Notes: generated by a model not told the origin, from the sequence alone. A stretch of 64,000 nucleotides of DNA from an uncultured Lachnospiraceae bacterium (GCA_902770965.1 CACXUY010000003.1:1-64000), one strand, 5' to 3'. Shown: positions 52,769 through 62,032, numbered from the stretch's first letter. Numbers and translations: made by a program.

Positions 52769-54349
52769 ATGGACGGACGAGCAAAGAAACTGCCAATCGG
52801 CATACAGGAATTTGAAAAACTGATCACCGGGGATTATCTTTATGTCGACAAGACAAGATACATATATGAGCTTGCGCATGGCGATGGAACATCGTATTTT
52901 CTGAGTCGCCCGAGGCGTTTCGGAAAGAGCCTTTTCCTGTCGTCCCTGAAGGCATATTTCGAGGGGAAGAGGGAACTCTTCAGCGGCCTTGACATAGAAA
53001 GGCTTGAAGAAGGAAACGAGGATGCCTGGCAGGAATACCCGGTGTTTTATTTTGACTTTAATAAAAAGAACTTCCGTGAAGCATCGGCATTGGTTGATGT
53101 GCTTTCGGAACACCTGAATGGATGGGACGAGAGGTATGGCGCAGACACGAGGGACAGGCCCATCGAGGAGAGGTTTCGGATATTGCTTGCAAAGGCAAAC
53201 GAGGCCACTGGCCGTCGCGCGGTCGTCCTTGTGGACGAATATGACAAGCCCCTATTGGAGAACGGAGGGACAAACGAGCGCATGGAGCGGGACAAGGCAG
53301 TGTTCAAAGGCTTTTTCTCCACACTCAAGAGTTATGATGGGTACCTACGGTTCGTGTTCCTTACGGGGGTGACGAAATTCTCCAAGGTATCGATTTTCAG
53401 CGACCTGAACCACCTGCAGGACATCACTATTAACAAGAAATTTGCGTGTGTCTGTGGGATAACAGAAGGGGAGCTTCGAGGCAACGCTGATAATTACGTC
53501 AAGGATATGGCTGCGGAAAATGATATGTTGACAGAGGAGTGCTATGGTGAACTGAAGAAGATGTACGACGGATATCATTTCCATCAGGACGCAGAGGGGG
53601 TGTACAATCCGTTTTCTGTTCTTAACACGCTTGCAGGCAAAGAATTCGGCTATTGGTGGTTCGAGACGGGAACTCCCACTTTCCTCGTGGAGAAGATGGC
53701 GTCCGTGAATTACGATATAAGGAAGATTACTAATGGAGAGATTTATGCCAGTTCCTCCCAGCTTGTGGACTATCGCGCTGACAACCCCAATCCTGTGCCG
53801 CTGTTGTTCCAGACCGGCTATCTGACGATTACAGGCTATGACAAGCTGTTCCGGGCGTACCAGATGGGATATCCTAACGAGGAGGTAAAGTACGGATTTC
53901 TGGAATGCCTGGCACCGTTTTATCTGAACCGTGAGAAAGAGCCGGGACCTCTTGACATCCGCTCGATAGGAGCTGCGGTCCGGGACGGGGATACGGATGC
54001 GCTAAGGGACATATTAGTATCTCTGTACGCAAGCCTCCCCTATACCACGGACGAGCGGCCTGTGGAGCAGAACTTCCAGAACGTTGCATATCTGGTATTC
54101 ACTATGCTTGGCCAGTTCGTGCGCACCGAGGTTCACAGCGCCAGGGGGCGGTCGGACGTGGTTGTGGAGACGGATGATTACGTTTACATTATGGAATTCA
54201 AACGGGACGGAACCGCCGATGCCGCATTGGCGCAGATCGAGGATAGGGGCTATGCGCTGCCATATGCCGCGGATCCCAGGAAGCTGATCAAGATAGGGGC
54301 TAATTTCGACAGCAAGACGAGGATACTGGATGAGTGGAAGGTAGTGTAA
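52769..54349 (+). CDS. AAA-ATPase-like protein with C-terminal PD-(D/E)XK nuclease domain
   Basis: A 526-residue protein of the family with an AAA-ATPase-like N-domain (Pfam AAA-ATPase_like) and a DUF1703/PD-(D/E)XK C-domain, expanded in gut anaerobes. IGIQEFEKLI and YLYVDKTRYIYEL open it; SRPRRFGKSLF (46-56) is the nucleotide loop, VVLVDEYDKPLL (about 152-163) the Walker B. Near the end DVVVETDDYVYIMEFK gives the D...ExK nuclease core. Biological role is not established; a link to mobile elements or defence has been suggested by distribution. GGAGGAG precedes ATG 52769; TTG 52745 has no site. It lies within decayed genes, consistent with acquisition. Confidence 0.88.
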   Translation: MDGRAKKLPIGIQEFEKLITGDYLYVDKTRYIYELAHGDGTSYFLSRPRRFGKSLFLSSLKAYFEGKRELFSGLDIERLEEGNEDAWQEYPVFYFDFNKKNFREASALVDVLSEHLNGWDERYGADTRDRPIEERFRILLAKANEATGRRAVVLVDEYDKPLLENGGTNERMERDKAVFKGFFSTLKSYDGYLRFVFLTGVTKFSKVSIFSDLNHLQDITINKKFACVCGITEGELRGNADNYVKDMAAENDMLTEECYGELKKMYDGYHFHQDAEGVYNPFSVLNTLAGKEFGYWWFETGTPTFLVEKMASVNYDIRKITNGEIYASSSQLVDYRADNPNPVPLLFQTGYLTITGYDKLFRAYQMGYPNEEVKYGFLECLAPFYLNREKEPGPLDIRSIGAAVRDGDTDALRDILVSLYASLPYTTDERPVEQNFQNVAYLVFTMLGQFVRTEVHSARGRSDVVVETDDYVYIMEFKRDGTADAALAQIEDRGYALPYAADPRKLIKIGANFDSKTRILDEWKVV

Positions 54350-54449
54350 TTGCTGTAATATGAGGAGGCAAAAACGGGTACATACGTAATTCTTAAGGTG
54401 ATAAGTGGCGTTTTCTTGATATATTCGAAACACAGAGGTGTACTCGTGG

Positions 54450-54609
54450 CATCACGAAAGCAACAGTGTATTCTGGACCTGGTACAAACTATAATGTTAC
54501 TGGCACGTTGTACCGTTATGATATTGTCAGGATTCATACGATCAACAATATTTGGGCCAAGTTTATGATTAATCGTAAAGGTACGCGGTACCAACGTACA
54601 CGCTCGTGA
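54450..54609 (+). pseudogene. SH3-domain relic of a secreted protein
   Basis: An open frame without a start: VYSGPGTNYNVTGTLYRYD and ...VRIHTINNIWAKF, ending in TGA at 54607. VYSGPGTNY followed by a GTL strand and a W is the hallmark of bacterial SH3 (SH3b) domains of cell-wall hydrolases. The N-terminal enzyme part and signal peptide are absent. Confidence 0.65.
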
Positions 54610-54689
54610 AAAGCCCGTGGGAGTTTTTGCTTGGTGTTGTATCCTATCAGGTTTGGTTTTAAGAAAAGGTGATGTCGGAGGTGATTGTT

Positions 54690-54938
54690 GTGATGATAGT
54701 ACAGGAAGTGGCCGATATCATAGAAAGTATGCCAAGAAGAAATCAGCAGATCATGCTGGAACTGTTAAGAGTGATGAGCAGTCAACCATAGTTTGATGAG
54801 AGTGCGAGAAAGAATACGAACGAAAAAATGAGAAATGCGGCACTGGGACTTGCCGGACTCTGGAGCAGCCATGAAAAAGCAGCACCGGTAGATGAGGTTG
54901 TTCGGAATATGAGAAAGGGGCGCCGCTTTGATACTTGA
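54690..54938 (+). pseudogene. Antitoxin gene with in-frame stop, overlapping a truncated PIN toxin start
   Basis: From GTG 54690 the frame reads QEVADIIESMPRRNQQIML, hits TAG at 54789, and continues in the same frame as FDESARKNTNEKMRN through VDEVVRNMRKGRRFDT to TGA 54936. The ending resembles VapB/Phd-type antitoxins. Overlapping it, TTG ATA CTT GAT ACC (54928-54942) would start a PIN toxin (MILDT), but it stops at 54952 after LGF. A toxin-antitoxin pair has thus lost its toxin, and the antitoxin carries an amber codon. Confidence 0.6.
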
Positions 54939-55085
54939 TACCTTAGGCTTTTAGAAAAAAGATTAACGAAAACTGTCGGATGCAGAAAAATTGCATGTCT
55001 GAATTCTGCAAGGGTGCAGGGGTGAGCGATTTACGCAGCGGCGAAGCCGCTTTCCGATGCGCATTCCTGCGATCCGCCGGAGGCA

Positions 55086-55119
55086 CTAAGGAAACACTGA
55101 TTAATCAGTGCTTCCTTAG
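55086..55119. other. Strong hairpin in the gap before the SLH/MBL genes
   Basis: CTAAGGAAACACTGAT and ATCAGTGCTTCCTTAG form a stem with one mismatch. A-rich sequence follows on the right; read leftward it ends in a T-run only after the A-run side, so direction is unclear. The gap 54955-55282 otherwise shows only a small GC stem (AGCGGC/GCCGCT near 55038-55050). Confidence 0.5.
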
Positions 55120-55282
55120 ATAAAAAAGCAGATATATGCATGGGATACGTGCGTATGTCTGCCCTTTTATGTTACGGATGTTAAATGCTATGTGGGGTTA
55201 TAGCTTCGGGCATCTTAACAATTTTTGATGGAGGGATTTACAGTATTTTCCGTAATATAAGGTTAAAAATAAAAAATGAATA

Positions 55283-55311
55283 TTGCTATTATTGCTTAAA
55301 AATCATAAAAT
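55283..55311 (+). promoter_or_regulatory. Promoter of the first SLH/MBL gene
   Basis: TTGCTA (55283-55288), a 17-base spacer and TAAAAT (55306-55311), leaving a leader of about 110 bases. Confidence 0.6.
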
Positions 55312-55332
55312 ATTACCCATGAGGGGTAATAT
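55310..55332. promoter_or_regulatory. Palindromic operator candidate
   Basis: ATATTACCC-ATGAG-GGGTAATAT: a perfect 9-bp inverted repeat with a 5-base spacer, overlapping the end of the -10 box and the expected start of transcription. No similar palindrome is found before the second or third paralogue. Confidence 0.55.
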
Positions 55333-55366
55333 ACTCCACACATTTTGAACTATGATTGGTTAGCTG

Positions 55367-55384
55367 GCCGCCGACGGGCGGATG
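55367..55384 (+). promoter_or_regulatory. Conserved leader motif, copy 1
   Basis: GCCGCCGACGGGCGGATGA, 47 bases before the ribosome site of the first SLH/MBL gene. It corresponds to the motifs at 59277 and 62311 and can form a small GCCG/CGGC stem. Confidence 0.45.
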
Positions 55385-55430
55385 ACTTCCAGAAAGAAGC
55401 AATGATTATATTCACTATGGAGGGACACGA

Positions 55431-58400
55431 ATGAACAACAAAGATGATTCTGAAATGAAGAACCCGTTGCTCCCCGACGAGAACATGCTTTCAGAAAAAT
55501 TCAGCAGAAGAAGCTTCATGAAGGGCTTCGCTGCCACGACGGCTGCGGTCAGCCTGTCCACGATCCTCCCCTCTGCCGTCATGGCTGAGCCTGACGGAGA
55601 CGAGAGCGTCAACATGCCTGTTGACGTATTCGGGGGGAGCGGAATATATATCGATGGCGGCGATGTCAACATGAATGGTGAGACTTATACGCTCGAGTTC
55701 ACCCAGCCGGTTCAGCTTGTCGCCAAGATCAACGGCGTGGTTCAGAAGGAAGGTACATGGAGAACCGAGAACAAACACCTCGTCTCCGTTGATCCTAACG
55801 GCGTGGTACGGATGCGTGACGGCGTCGGAGGATATCAGGTAGAAGTGACCTGGAAGAAGGGCGATGTCAGTTACGGAGTCACATTCATCACCGGTCAGCT
55901 CGCGGGTGGACATTCGATAGAGGTCGATGTTCCCCAGAAGCGCGGCGACTTCATGATCCGTCTTGCGAAGTATTTTGGCTGGTATCATTACAACAACTAC
56001 ATGGATGACGGCTCGGATATCGATGACCTCGGAAATTACGCTGATGAACGTCCCAGAAGCTATTACGATGTCTGCGGCAACGCCGATTATGTGAAGCCTA
56101 TCGAGGCGGCCATCGACAATTTTGTGCTTGCACCGGAAAGTCCCGAGGATTTATTCTATCCTATGTCAGACATGACCCGTCAGGACGCGGCCGTGATCAT
56201 CGCGAAAGCATTCCATCTGGAATCCCTTGAGGATGATTACATCAGCGCGTTCGCTGACGCTGATCAGATAGATCCTGACTGCTATGATGCGCTGAACACC
56301 CTGGTCGGCATGAATTTCTTCCGCGGCCGCACGAACGACACGCTCAACCCCACAGAAGCTATCACCGACACCGAAGAGAGGCTTCTCATCGAGGCAATCG
56401 ACGGCCGTATGGTATGCCCTGTGTGGTCGATGCCTGTGTCCAAGCGCAAATTCGTCCGTGCTCGTCCGACATGGTTCACCGCTACCGAGGGAGCCACTGT
56501 CTACTGGCGCACAAGGATGCTTCCCGGCTCTGATATCTCACACAGGGAGATGCTGGGACTTTTCATCGGCGACAGAGGCAACGGCGTGACCCTGACTGAG
56601 GAGTGGAGCGATTATCGAGAGTACATCCCTAACTACTCCACCGTTCCCATGTTCGGTCTGAACAACTGCTATAATTTCCCTTATGAGAGGGTTTTCTTTA
56701 CCGTTGAAGTTGACTGCTATGCCAAGAAGGAAGGATTGATGGATTCTCCTCACACCACCTTCATCTGGAGAGTGGATCGCCCCGCATGGCATGATTTCGC
56801 GTTTGATAAGCTGCACGAGGGTACAGCGGATTATCCGACCATTTATCGTTATTTCGATAACTTCCAGGCAGCCGCATACTATATTGAAGGTTCTGAGTCC
56901 GGTATTCTTTACGATGGTCTGATGCCTACGCATACTACAACGTCGCTGGTCGACCGCGTGAAGGAAGTCGCTACCAAGCCTTTCTGCTTCGTGCTCGGTC
57001 ATAATCATGTTGACCATAAGGGCGCCCTTGCCGTTGCTTTCAGGGACGGACTGGACTGCTACATGGCAGACCGCGTCGGTCCTCAGGGCACCAAATGGGA
57101 TATCACGGTTTACAGTGAGGATTCCACGGATGCCAATGTCACCGTCATCGATAAGCAAGAGGGAGTGTATGAAGGCGACAATATCCATCTCGTGGAAGAG
57201 GGTGACAAGCTTGACATCGGCAACGCCGTCTTCACCATCTACCGTCTGCCCGGACATGAGGATGGCATGATCATCCTCCATGAACCGAAGCTCGGCTTGA
57301 TCTTCGCTTCCGATATATATGGCGTTAACCGTTATTGGGTCGCTGACCAGTTCGGCTGCACCGGCGTGAAGCAGGATCTGGTGTTATCACTGCAGCAGCA
57401 GCTGATGGATGCATATACCAAGGACGGAGGACTTGTCAAGGAGGTCTATACCGGCCACAACCGTATCGGAGTCGGTCCTGATTACATGATGGTTTGGGAG
57501 CAGGCCCTTCAGGATATGGTTGACCTCGGTCCGTATGCTTATAACGACGACCTGAGAGGAGACGGAGCCATCGTATCCCGCAACGGCAACCAGTATGAGA
57601 CCACCAACTGGCAGGCCATGTCAGAGCGCGGCAAGATGTATATCGCGGAATATGAGTCTAAGTATGACGGCGGGACCTTCAAGCGCATCGAGCTTGATCA
57701 CTCCAGCGTCGCGCAGAACCTGTATTTCGACTACGCGACCAACGCGCATCTGAGCGATGTATGTTTCGCTGACGCGACTCTGGTCGGCCATGATTTCAAG
57801 TACAAGGCCGGACAGAATACCGAGGATGCCCTTCTCGATGACGGCCGCCTGAAATTCGTCATCCCCAATAAATTTGTCCCCATGGACTATGAGTATGACG
57901 TCAAGGTTAAGAGGGGACAGGAGACCGTTACTTTCACGCCTGTGGCCATGTCCAACCATATTGCGGGCATGACTGTCAATGATAAGCCCGCCTCCAGCCG
58001 CTGCCCGATCACCGTCTCCGCCGACGAGCCTGCGGTGGTCAAGATCACCGGACCTGACTATGAGACCACTGAGACCTACGTCTTCAATTTCATTGAGGAC
58101 TCCAACGACGCGCTCGCTGCCTGGGTCACCAGGCTTTATGAGAACTTCCTTGGACGTACTCCTGACGAGAAGGGTCTCCAGGCCTGGGTCGATGCCCTGA
58201 CTTCAGGCGCGGCGACAGGCGCCAAGGTCGTTCACGGCTTTGTATTCAGTCAGGAATTCCAGAACAATCCTCTTAGCAACGAAGATTTCGTCAAGGCTCT
58301 TTATGCCACCATCTTCAACCGCGAGGCAGATGAAGACGGACTTAAGGCCTGGGTCAATGTGCTTGAGAACGGCGGAACCAGAAAGAAAGTTCTGGAAGGC

Positions 58401-58841
58401 TTCTTGAATTCCCCTGAGATGAAGGCACTCTGCGATGAACTCGGCATCCCTGCCGGCAGCTATCGCTCAGAAGAGCTTGTTGACAAATATTATAACCTGA
58501 CTGCATTTATCAACAGAGTTTACACTAATATGTTCGGCCGGAAGGCAACCAAGGAAGAGCTTGAGGGTTACATCAAGGCCTTCGTCGCCGGCGAGTACAC
58601 TCTGGGACAGTACATGCAGGGAGCCATTGCGAATCCGGCATTTATTGCTAAGAATGTCAACAATGAAGATTTCATTGACATAGTCTACAAGGTCATGCTG
58701 AACCGTGCTCCCGATCTTATCGGAAAAGCTGCATGGCTCGCGGTACTTGCCAATGGCATGGATCGCCGCACGGTCGTTCAGAACATAGCCAAGTCCGCGG
58801 AGTTTATCAAGATCGCGGAGAAAGCGAAGGTTAAGCCCTGA
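55431..58841 (+). CDS. Tat-exported SLH/metallo-beta-lactamase-fold surface protein with DUF4214 (paralogue 1)
   Basis: 1136 residues. Order of parts: twin-arginine signal (FSRRSFMKGF, Arg26-Arg27, then an Ala/Thr-rich core to about AVMA); an Ig-like beta domain (about 75-165); S-layer-homology-like repeats (about 240-325, YPMSDMTRQDAAVIIAKAF; FADADQ; NDTLNPTEAITDTE); a beta domain resembling chitobiase C-terminal modules (about 335-445); an MBL-fold hydrolase with GHNHVDH (His524, His526, Asp528, His529), LPGHEDG (His about 609), FASDIYG (Asp about 628) and GHNRIG (His about 679); a beta-sandwich (about 790-890); and a C-terminal region (about 895-1130) with several DUF4214 units (NFLGRTPDEKGLQAWVDAL; IFNREADEDGLKAWVNVL). 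All dinuclear-metal ligands seem present, so it should be an active hydrolase at the cell surface. Substrate is unknown. GGAGGGA precedes the ATG. It differs from the next two by the DUF4214 tail. Confidence 0.82.
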   Translation: MNNKDDSEMKNPLLPDENMLSEKFSRRSFMKGFAATTAAVSLSTILPSAVMAEPDGDESVNMPVDVFGGSGIYIDGGDVNMNGETYTLEFTQPVQLVAKINGVVQKEGTWRTENKHLVSVDPNGVVRMRDGVGGYQVEVTWKKGDVSYGVTFITGQLAGGHSIEVDVPQKRGDFMIRLAKYFGWYHYNNYMDDGSDIDDLGNYADERPRSYYDVCGNADYVKPIEAAIDNFVLAPESPEDLFYPMSDMTRQDAAVIIAKAFHLESLEDDYISAFADADQIDPDCYDALNTLVGMNFFRGRTNDTLNPTEAITDTEERLLIEAIDGRMVCPVWSMPVSKRKFVRARPTWFTATEGATVYWRTRMLPGSDISHREMLGLFIGDRGNGVTLTEEWSDYREYIPNYSTVPMFGLNNCYNFPYERVFFTVEVDCYAKKEGLMDSPHTTFIWRVDRPAWHDFAFDKLHEGTADYPTIYRYFDNFQAAAYYIEGSESGILYDGLMPTHTTTSLVDRVKEVATKPFCFVLGHNHVDHKGALAVAFRDGLDCYMADRVGPQGTKWDITVYSEDSTDANVTVIDKQEGVYEGDNIHLVEEGDKLDIGNAVFTIYRLPGHEDGMIILHEPKLGLIFASDIYGVNRYWVADQFGCTGVKQDLVLSLQQQLMDAYTKDGGLVKEVYTGHNRIGVGPDYMMVWEQALQDMVDLGPYAYNDDLRGDGAIVSRNGNQYETTNWQAMSERGKMYIAEYESKYDGGTFKRIELDHSSVAQNLYFDYATNAHLSDVCFADATLVGHDFKYKAGQNTEDALLDDGRLKFVIPNKFVPMDYEYDVKVKRGQETVTFTPVAMSNHIAGMTVNDKPASSRCPITVSADEPAVVKITGPDYETTETYVFNFIEDSNDALAAWVTRLYENFLGRTPDEKGLQAWVDALTSGAATGAKVVHGFVFSQEFQNNPLSNEDFVKALYATIFNREADEDGLKAWVNVLENGGTRKKVLEGFLNSPEMKALCDELGIPAGSYRSEELVDKYYNLTAFINRVYTNMFGRKATKEELEGYIKAFVAGEYTLGQYMQGAIANPAFIAKNVNNEDFIDIVYKVMLNRAPDLIGKAAWLAVLANGMDRRTVVQNIAKSAEFIKIAEKAKVKP

Positions 58842-59026
58842 CGGTCTTTTGCATCATGAGCTGAGATAAGGAACACGGCATCGTTCTTGGCACTGTTTTG
58901 CTAAGATAAGGCTAGCCATAGGCTCATGATCTCACCTAATTATGTTTGAGACGTTGCATATTTATATGCCGCTCACTTATGGATTACATGGATGGATGTT
59001 TGGCAGGCAGCATTTTGACCCTGTCA

Positions 59027-59085
59027 GGCATCCCGGCAGCCCGGAGGGAGAACCCCTGTATCCCTCCGGGGATGCTGCCGGTATC
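59027..59085. other. Long GC hairpin between paralogues 1 and 2
   Basis: GGCATCCCGGCAGC-CCGGAGGGA and TCCCTCCGGGG-ATGCTGCCGG pair over about 20 bp around GAACCCCTGTA. No T-run follows, so it is not a standard terminator; it may block exonucleases or lower readthrough. Upstream, ATCATGAGC (58854) and GCTCATGAT (58921) also pair at long range. Confidence 0.55.
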
Positions 59086-59190
59086 TGATGGTTGTATTTA
59101 GGCAAAAGTATTATAGGAAAGAAATATTATCAGCATGCAGCGGAGCATATTCCGCCGGCTGATTGCGATAAAGCTATTTAAAGTTGTCAC

Positions 59191-59230
59191 ACATGTTCAG
59201 CACCCCAGGCTCGGGATGCTGAATATGTAC
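59191..59230. repeat. Family-2 element, minimal (two ends only)
   Basis: ACATGTTCAGCACCCC, AGGCTC and GGGATGCTGAATATGTAC: the two ends of family 2 joined, as at 39211. It lies in the leader of the second paralogue. Confidence 0.65.
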
Positions 59231-59276
59231 AGACTGTCTTTTATTTGGACGCTTCTTGATGGAACAGCTAATACAC

Positions 59277-59296
59277 GGTCGTCGACGGGCGGCTTC
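59277..59296 (+). promoter_or_regulatory. Conserved leader motif, copy 2
   Basis: GGTCGTCGACGGGCGGCTTC, 34 bases before the GGAGGGA ribosome site of the second paralogue; matches 62311 in 17 of 19 positions by eye. Confidence 0.5.
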
Positions 59297-59332
59297 AAAG
59301 CAATACTAATTCCTATTTATGGAGGGAAACGA

Positions 59333-62032
59333 ATGAACAACATAGATGATTCTGAAATGAAGAACCCGTTGCTTCCCAACGAGAGCCTGCTTTCAGAAAA
59401 ATTCAGCAGAAGGACTTTCATGAAGGGCTTCGCTGCGACGACTGCTGCGGTAAGCCTGTCAACCATCCTTCCCGCGACCATTCTTGCGGACAAGGGAGAA
59501 GAAGCAGAAGCGGTTGCCGCCGATGTCTATGCCTCTGGCAATGGGATCTATCTTGACGGCGGGAATGTCAATATGAACGGAAAGAGCTACACTCTTGAGT
59601 TCACCCAGCCCGTGCAGCTTAAGGCGGTCGTAGGAGGCAAGGTTCAGACCGAAGGCGTATGGCGCTCGAACTATAAGCACCTGGTATCAGTCGATCCCAA
59701 CGGCACTGTACGTATGCGCGACGGAGTCGGCGGTTATGATGTCGATGTAACCTGGACGAAGGACGGCATAAACTATAAGGTCACCTTCCACACAGGACAG
59801 ACTGCCGGCGGTTATTCCATCGATGTCGATGCGCCGATGACCAGGGGCGAGTTTATGATCCGCCTGGCGAATTACTTTGGCTGGTGCCACTACAACAACG
59901 TCATGGACGACGGCAGCGACATCAACGATGACGGAAGCTATGCCGAGAAGGAGAGGGTGCGCAATTACTATGATGTCACGGGCAATGCTGATTACGTGAA
60001 GCCCATCGAAGCGGCTCTCGACATGTTCGTGCTTCATGCCGACTCTCCCGAAGAGTGCTTTTATCCGATGTCATATATGAGCCGTCAGGATGCCGCCGTG
60101 ATACTCTGCAAGGCCTTCATGATACCTGAATGTGACAATGATTACATCGCGGGCTTTGCCGATGCGGATCAGATCGATCCTGACTGCTACAGTGCGCTGA
60201 ACGCGCTGGTCGGACATAATTATATGCGCGGCCGCACCAACATGACTCTCAATCCCACGGATGATATCACTGACACGGAAGCCCGCATCATCATCGAAGC
60301 CATAGATGGCGCGGTCTCTGCTCCTGTGTGGTGCATGCCGGTCTCGAACCGTAAGTTCGTCCGCATCCGCCCTTATTTCCAGTGCCCCGATAAGGACGCG
60401 ACGCTGCATTATCGCCACCGTGTAGTAAAGGTCTCCGATGACAGGCTTATCGGCCTCAAGTCACAGGATGCAGTCATGGCAAATGACGGAGAATGGACGG
60501 ACTGGATCGATTTCATTCCTGATTACACCATCGATCCTTTCTTCGGCTTCCAGAGCTGCAACTGGCTTCCTTATGACAAGATATGGTACGTCGTTGAGCT
60601 TGAGGTGTATTCCTCGAAGCCCGGCAAGCAGGACAGCGGAGTATCGAAGTATGTGTGGCGCATCGAGCGTCCGGCGTGGCATGATTTCGCCTTTGACAAG
60701 CTCCATGAGGGGACGAGTAATTATCCCACCGTCTATCGGTTCTTTGACAATTTCCAGGCTGCTGCCTATTATATCGAGGGTTCAAGGTCAGGCATACTTT
60801 ATGACGGCCTTATGCCCACGAACACAAGCACTACGTTGATTGATTATGTAAAGGAACACTGCGCGACGAAGCCTTTTGTCTTCGTCCTCGGCCATGAACA
60901 CGGAGATCATAACGGCGCCATGCCTCCTGCCTATGCCCAGGGCATACCTGTCTATGTCTGCGACAGGGTCGGTTCGCAGGAAGGCAAGAGCTGGACCTAC
61001 CGTTTCCGCTCACATGACTATATCAACGATGACTCCGATACCGAGACCTTCACAGGCACCTACGAGAACAACGATGAGCATCAGTTTATACACATCGATG
61101 AGGGCCATGTATTCGATCTTGGCAACTGCAAGTTCGAGACCTATCGTCTGCCAGGACATGAGGATGCCATGCTTATCCTCTATGACCGCGCGAATGGACT
61201 TCTGTTCTCATCCGATATTTACGGCGTCAACCGTTATTGGGTCGCTGACCAGTTCTCAGCTAAGGGAGTCAAGCAGGATCTCGTCCTGTCGCTGCATCAG
61301 CAGTTGATGGAGGAGTACGCGAAGGGCGGAGCGAAGGTCAAGGAGCTTTACACCGGTCACAACCGCATTGGCGTCGGTCCTGACTATCTGATGGTGTGGG
61401 AGCAGGCACTTCAGGATATGATCGACTGGGGTGATCCGGCTTATAAGGATGACCGCCGCGGCGACGGCGCGATTCTGGCGAGAAACGGCTTCAGCCTGGA
61501 GACCATGAACTGGCAGGGCTTCACCGAGAACGGCAAGATGAGGGTTGCTGAGTACGAGGGACAGTACACCGGAGAGACCTTCCGCCGCATTGAGCTTGAC
61601 CATGTAAACAGTGATGGGAAGACTTCAGATGTCAGCACCAACCTGTATTTTGACAGGAATTCTGTCACGGCTCTGAGCAATGTCAGCTTCCGTGACGCGA
61701 AGCTTGTCGGCCATGATTTCAGGTACAAGGCAGGACAGAACAGTGAGTTCACGGAGCTTGAGGACGGCCGGCTTAAATTCGTTGTTCCCAACAAGTTCGT
61801 ACCTTTCGAGTATGACTATGAGGTCAAGATCGCTCCCGGCCAGGAGACAGTGACCTTCACTCCTGTGGCGATGTCCAATCGTTACCAGAGCCTCACGGTC
61901 AATGGCAAGCCTGTATCAAGCCGCTGCCCTGTGACTGTGTCCACCAGCGAGCCCGCGAAGATCATCTGCATTGGACCTGACGGAACAGAACCCGAGCAGC
62001 CCTATGTCTTCACCTTCGTGCCTGAGGAATGA
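59333..62032 (+). CDS. Tat-exported SLH/metallo-beta-lactamase-fold surface protein (paralogue 2)
   Basis: 899 residues, same architecture as the preceding gene without the DUF4214 tail: Tat signal FSRRTFMKGF (Arg26-Arg27), Ig-like domain, SLH-like repeats (YPMSYMSRQDAAVILCKAF; FADADQ), beta domain, MBL-fold hydrolase with GHEHGDH (first His at 521), LPGHEDA, FSSDIYG and GHNRIG, then a beta-sandwich ending FTFVPEE. I start at 59333, which has an identical GGAGGGAAACGA leader to paralogue 3; the longer frame from 59135 passes through the family-2 element. The Tat route implies that metals are loaded before export. SLH-like repeats could attach it to wall polymer. Substrate unknown. Confidence 0.82.
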   Translation: MNNIDDSEMKNPLLPNESLLSEKFSRRTFMKGFAATTAAVSLSTILPATILADKGEEAEAVAADVYASGNGIYLDGGNVNMNGKSYTLEFTQPVQLKAVVGGKVQTEGVWRSNYKHLVSVDPNGTVRMRDGVGGYDVDVTWTKDGINYKVTFHTGQTAGGYSIDVDAPMTRGEFMIRLANYFGWCHYNNVMDDGSDINDDGSYAEKERVRNYYDVTGNADYVKPIEAALDMFVLHADSPEECFYPMSYMSRQDAAVILCKAFMIPECDNDYIAGFADADQIDPDCYSALNALVGHNYMRGRTNMTLNPTDDITDTEARIIIEAIDGAVSAPVWCMPVSNRKFVRIRPYFQCPDKDATLHYRHRVVKVSDDRLIGLKSQDAVMANDGEWTDWIDFIPDYTIDPFFGFQSCNWLPYDKIWYVVELEVYSSKPGKQDSGVSKYVWRIERPAWHDFAFDKLHEGTSNYPTVYRFFDNFQAAAYYIEGSRSGILYDGLMPTNTSTTLIDYVKEHCATKPFVFVLGHEHGDHNGAMPPAYAQGIPVYVCDRVGSQEGKSWTYRFRSHDYINDDSDTETFTGTYENNDEHQFIHIDEGHVFDLGNCKFETYRLPGHEDAMLILYDRANGLLFSSDIYGVNRYWVADQFSAKGVKQDLVLSLHQQLMEEYAKGGAKVKELYTGHNRIGVGPDYLMVWEQALQDMIDWGDPAYKDDRRGDGAILARNGFSLETMNWQGFTENGKMRVAEYEGQYTGETFRRIELDHVNSDGKTSDVSTNLYFDRNSVTALSNVSFRDAKLVGHDFRYKAGQNSEFTELEDGRLKFVVPNKFVPFEYDYEVKIAPGQETVTFTPVAMSNRYQSLTVNGKPVSSRCPVTVSTSEPAKIICIGPDGTEPEQPYVFTFVPEE

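Noticed and set aside
56538..57281. A 247-codon minus-strand frame inside paralogue 1
   Set aside because: Antisense of the MBL-fold region. Similar antisense frames occur in the other two paralogues because their DNA is similar, which is not independent evidence of coding.
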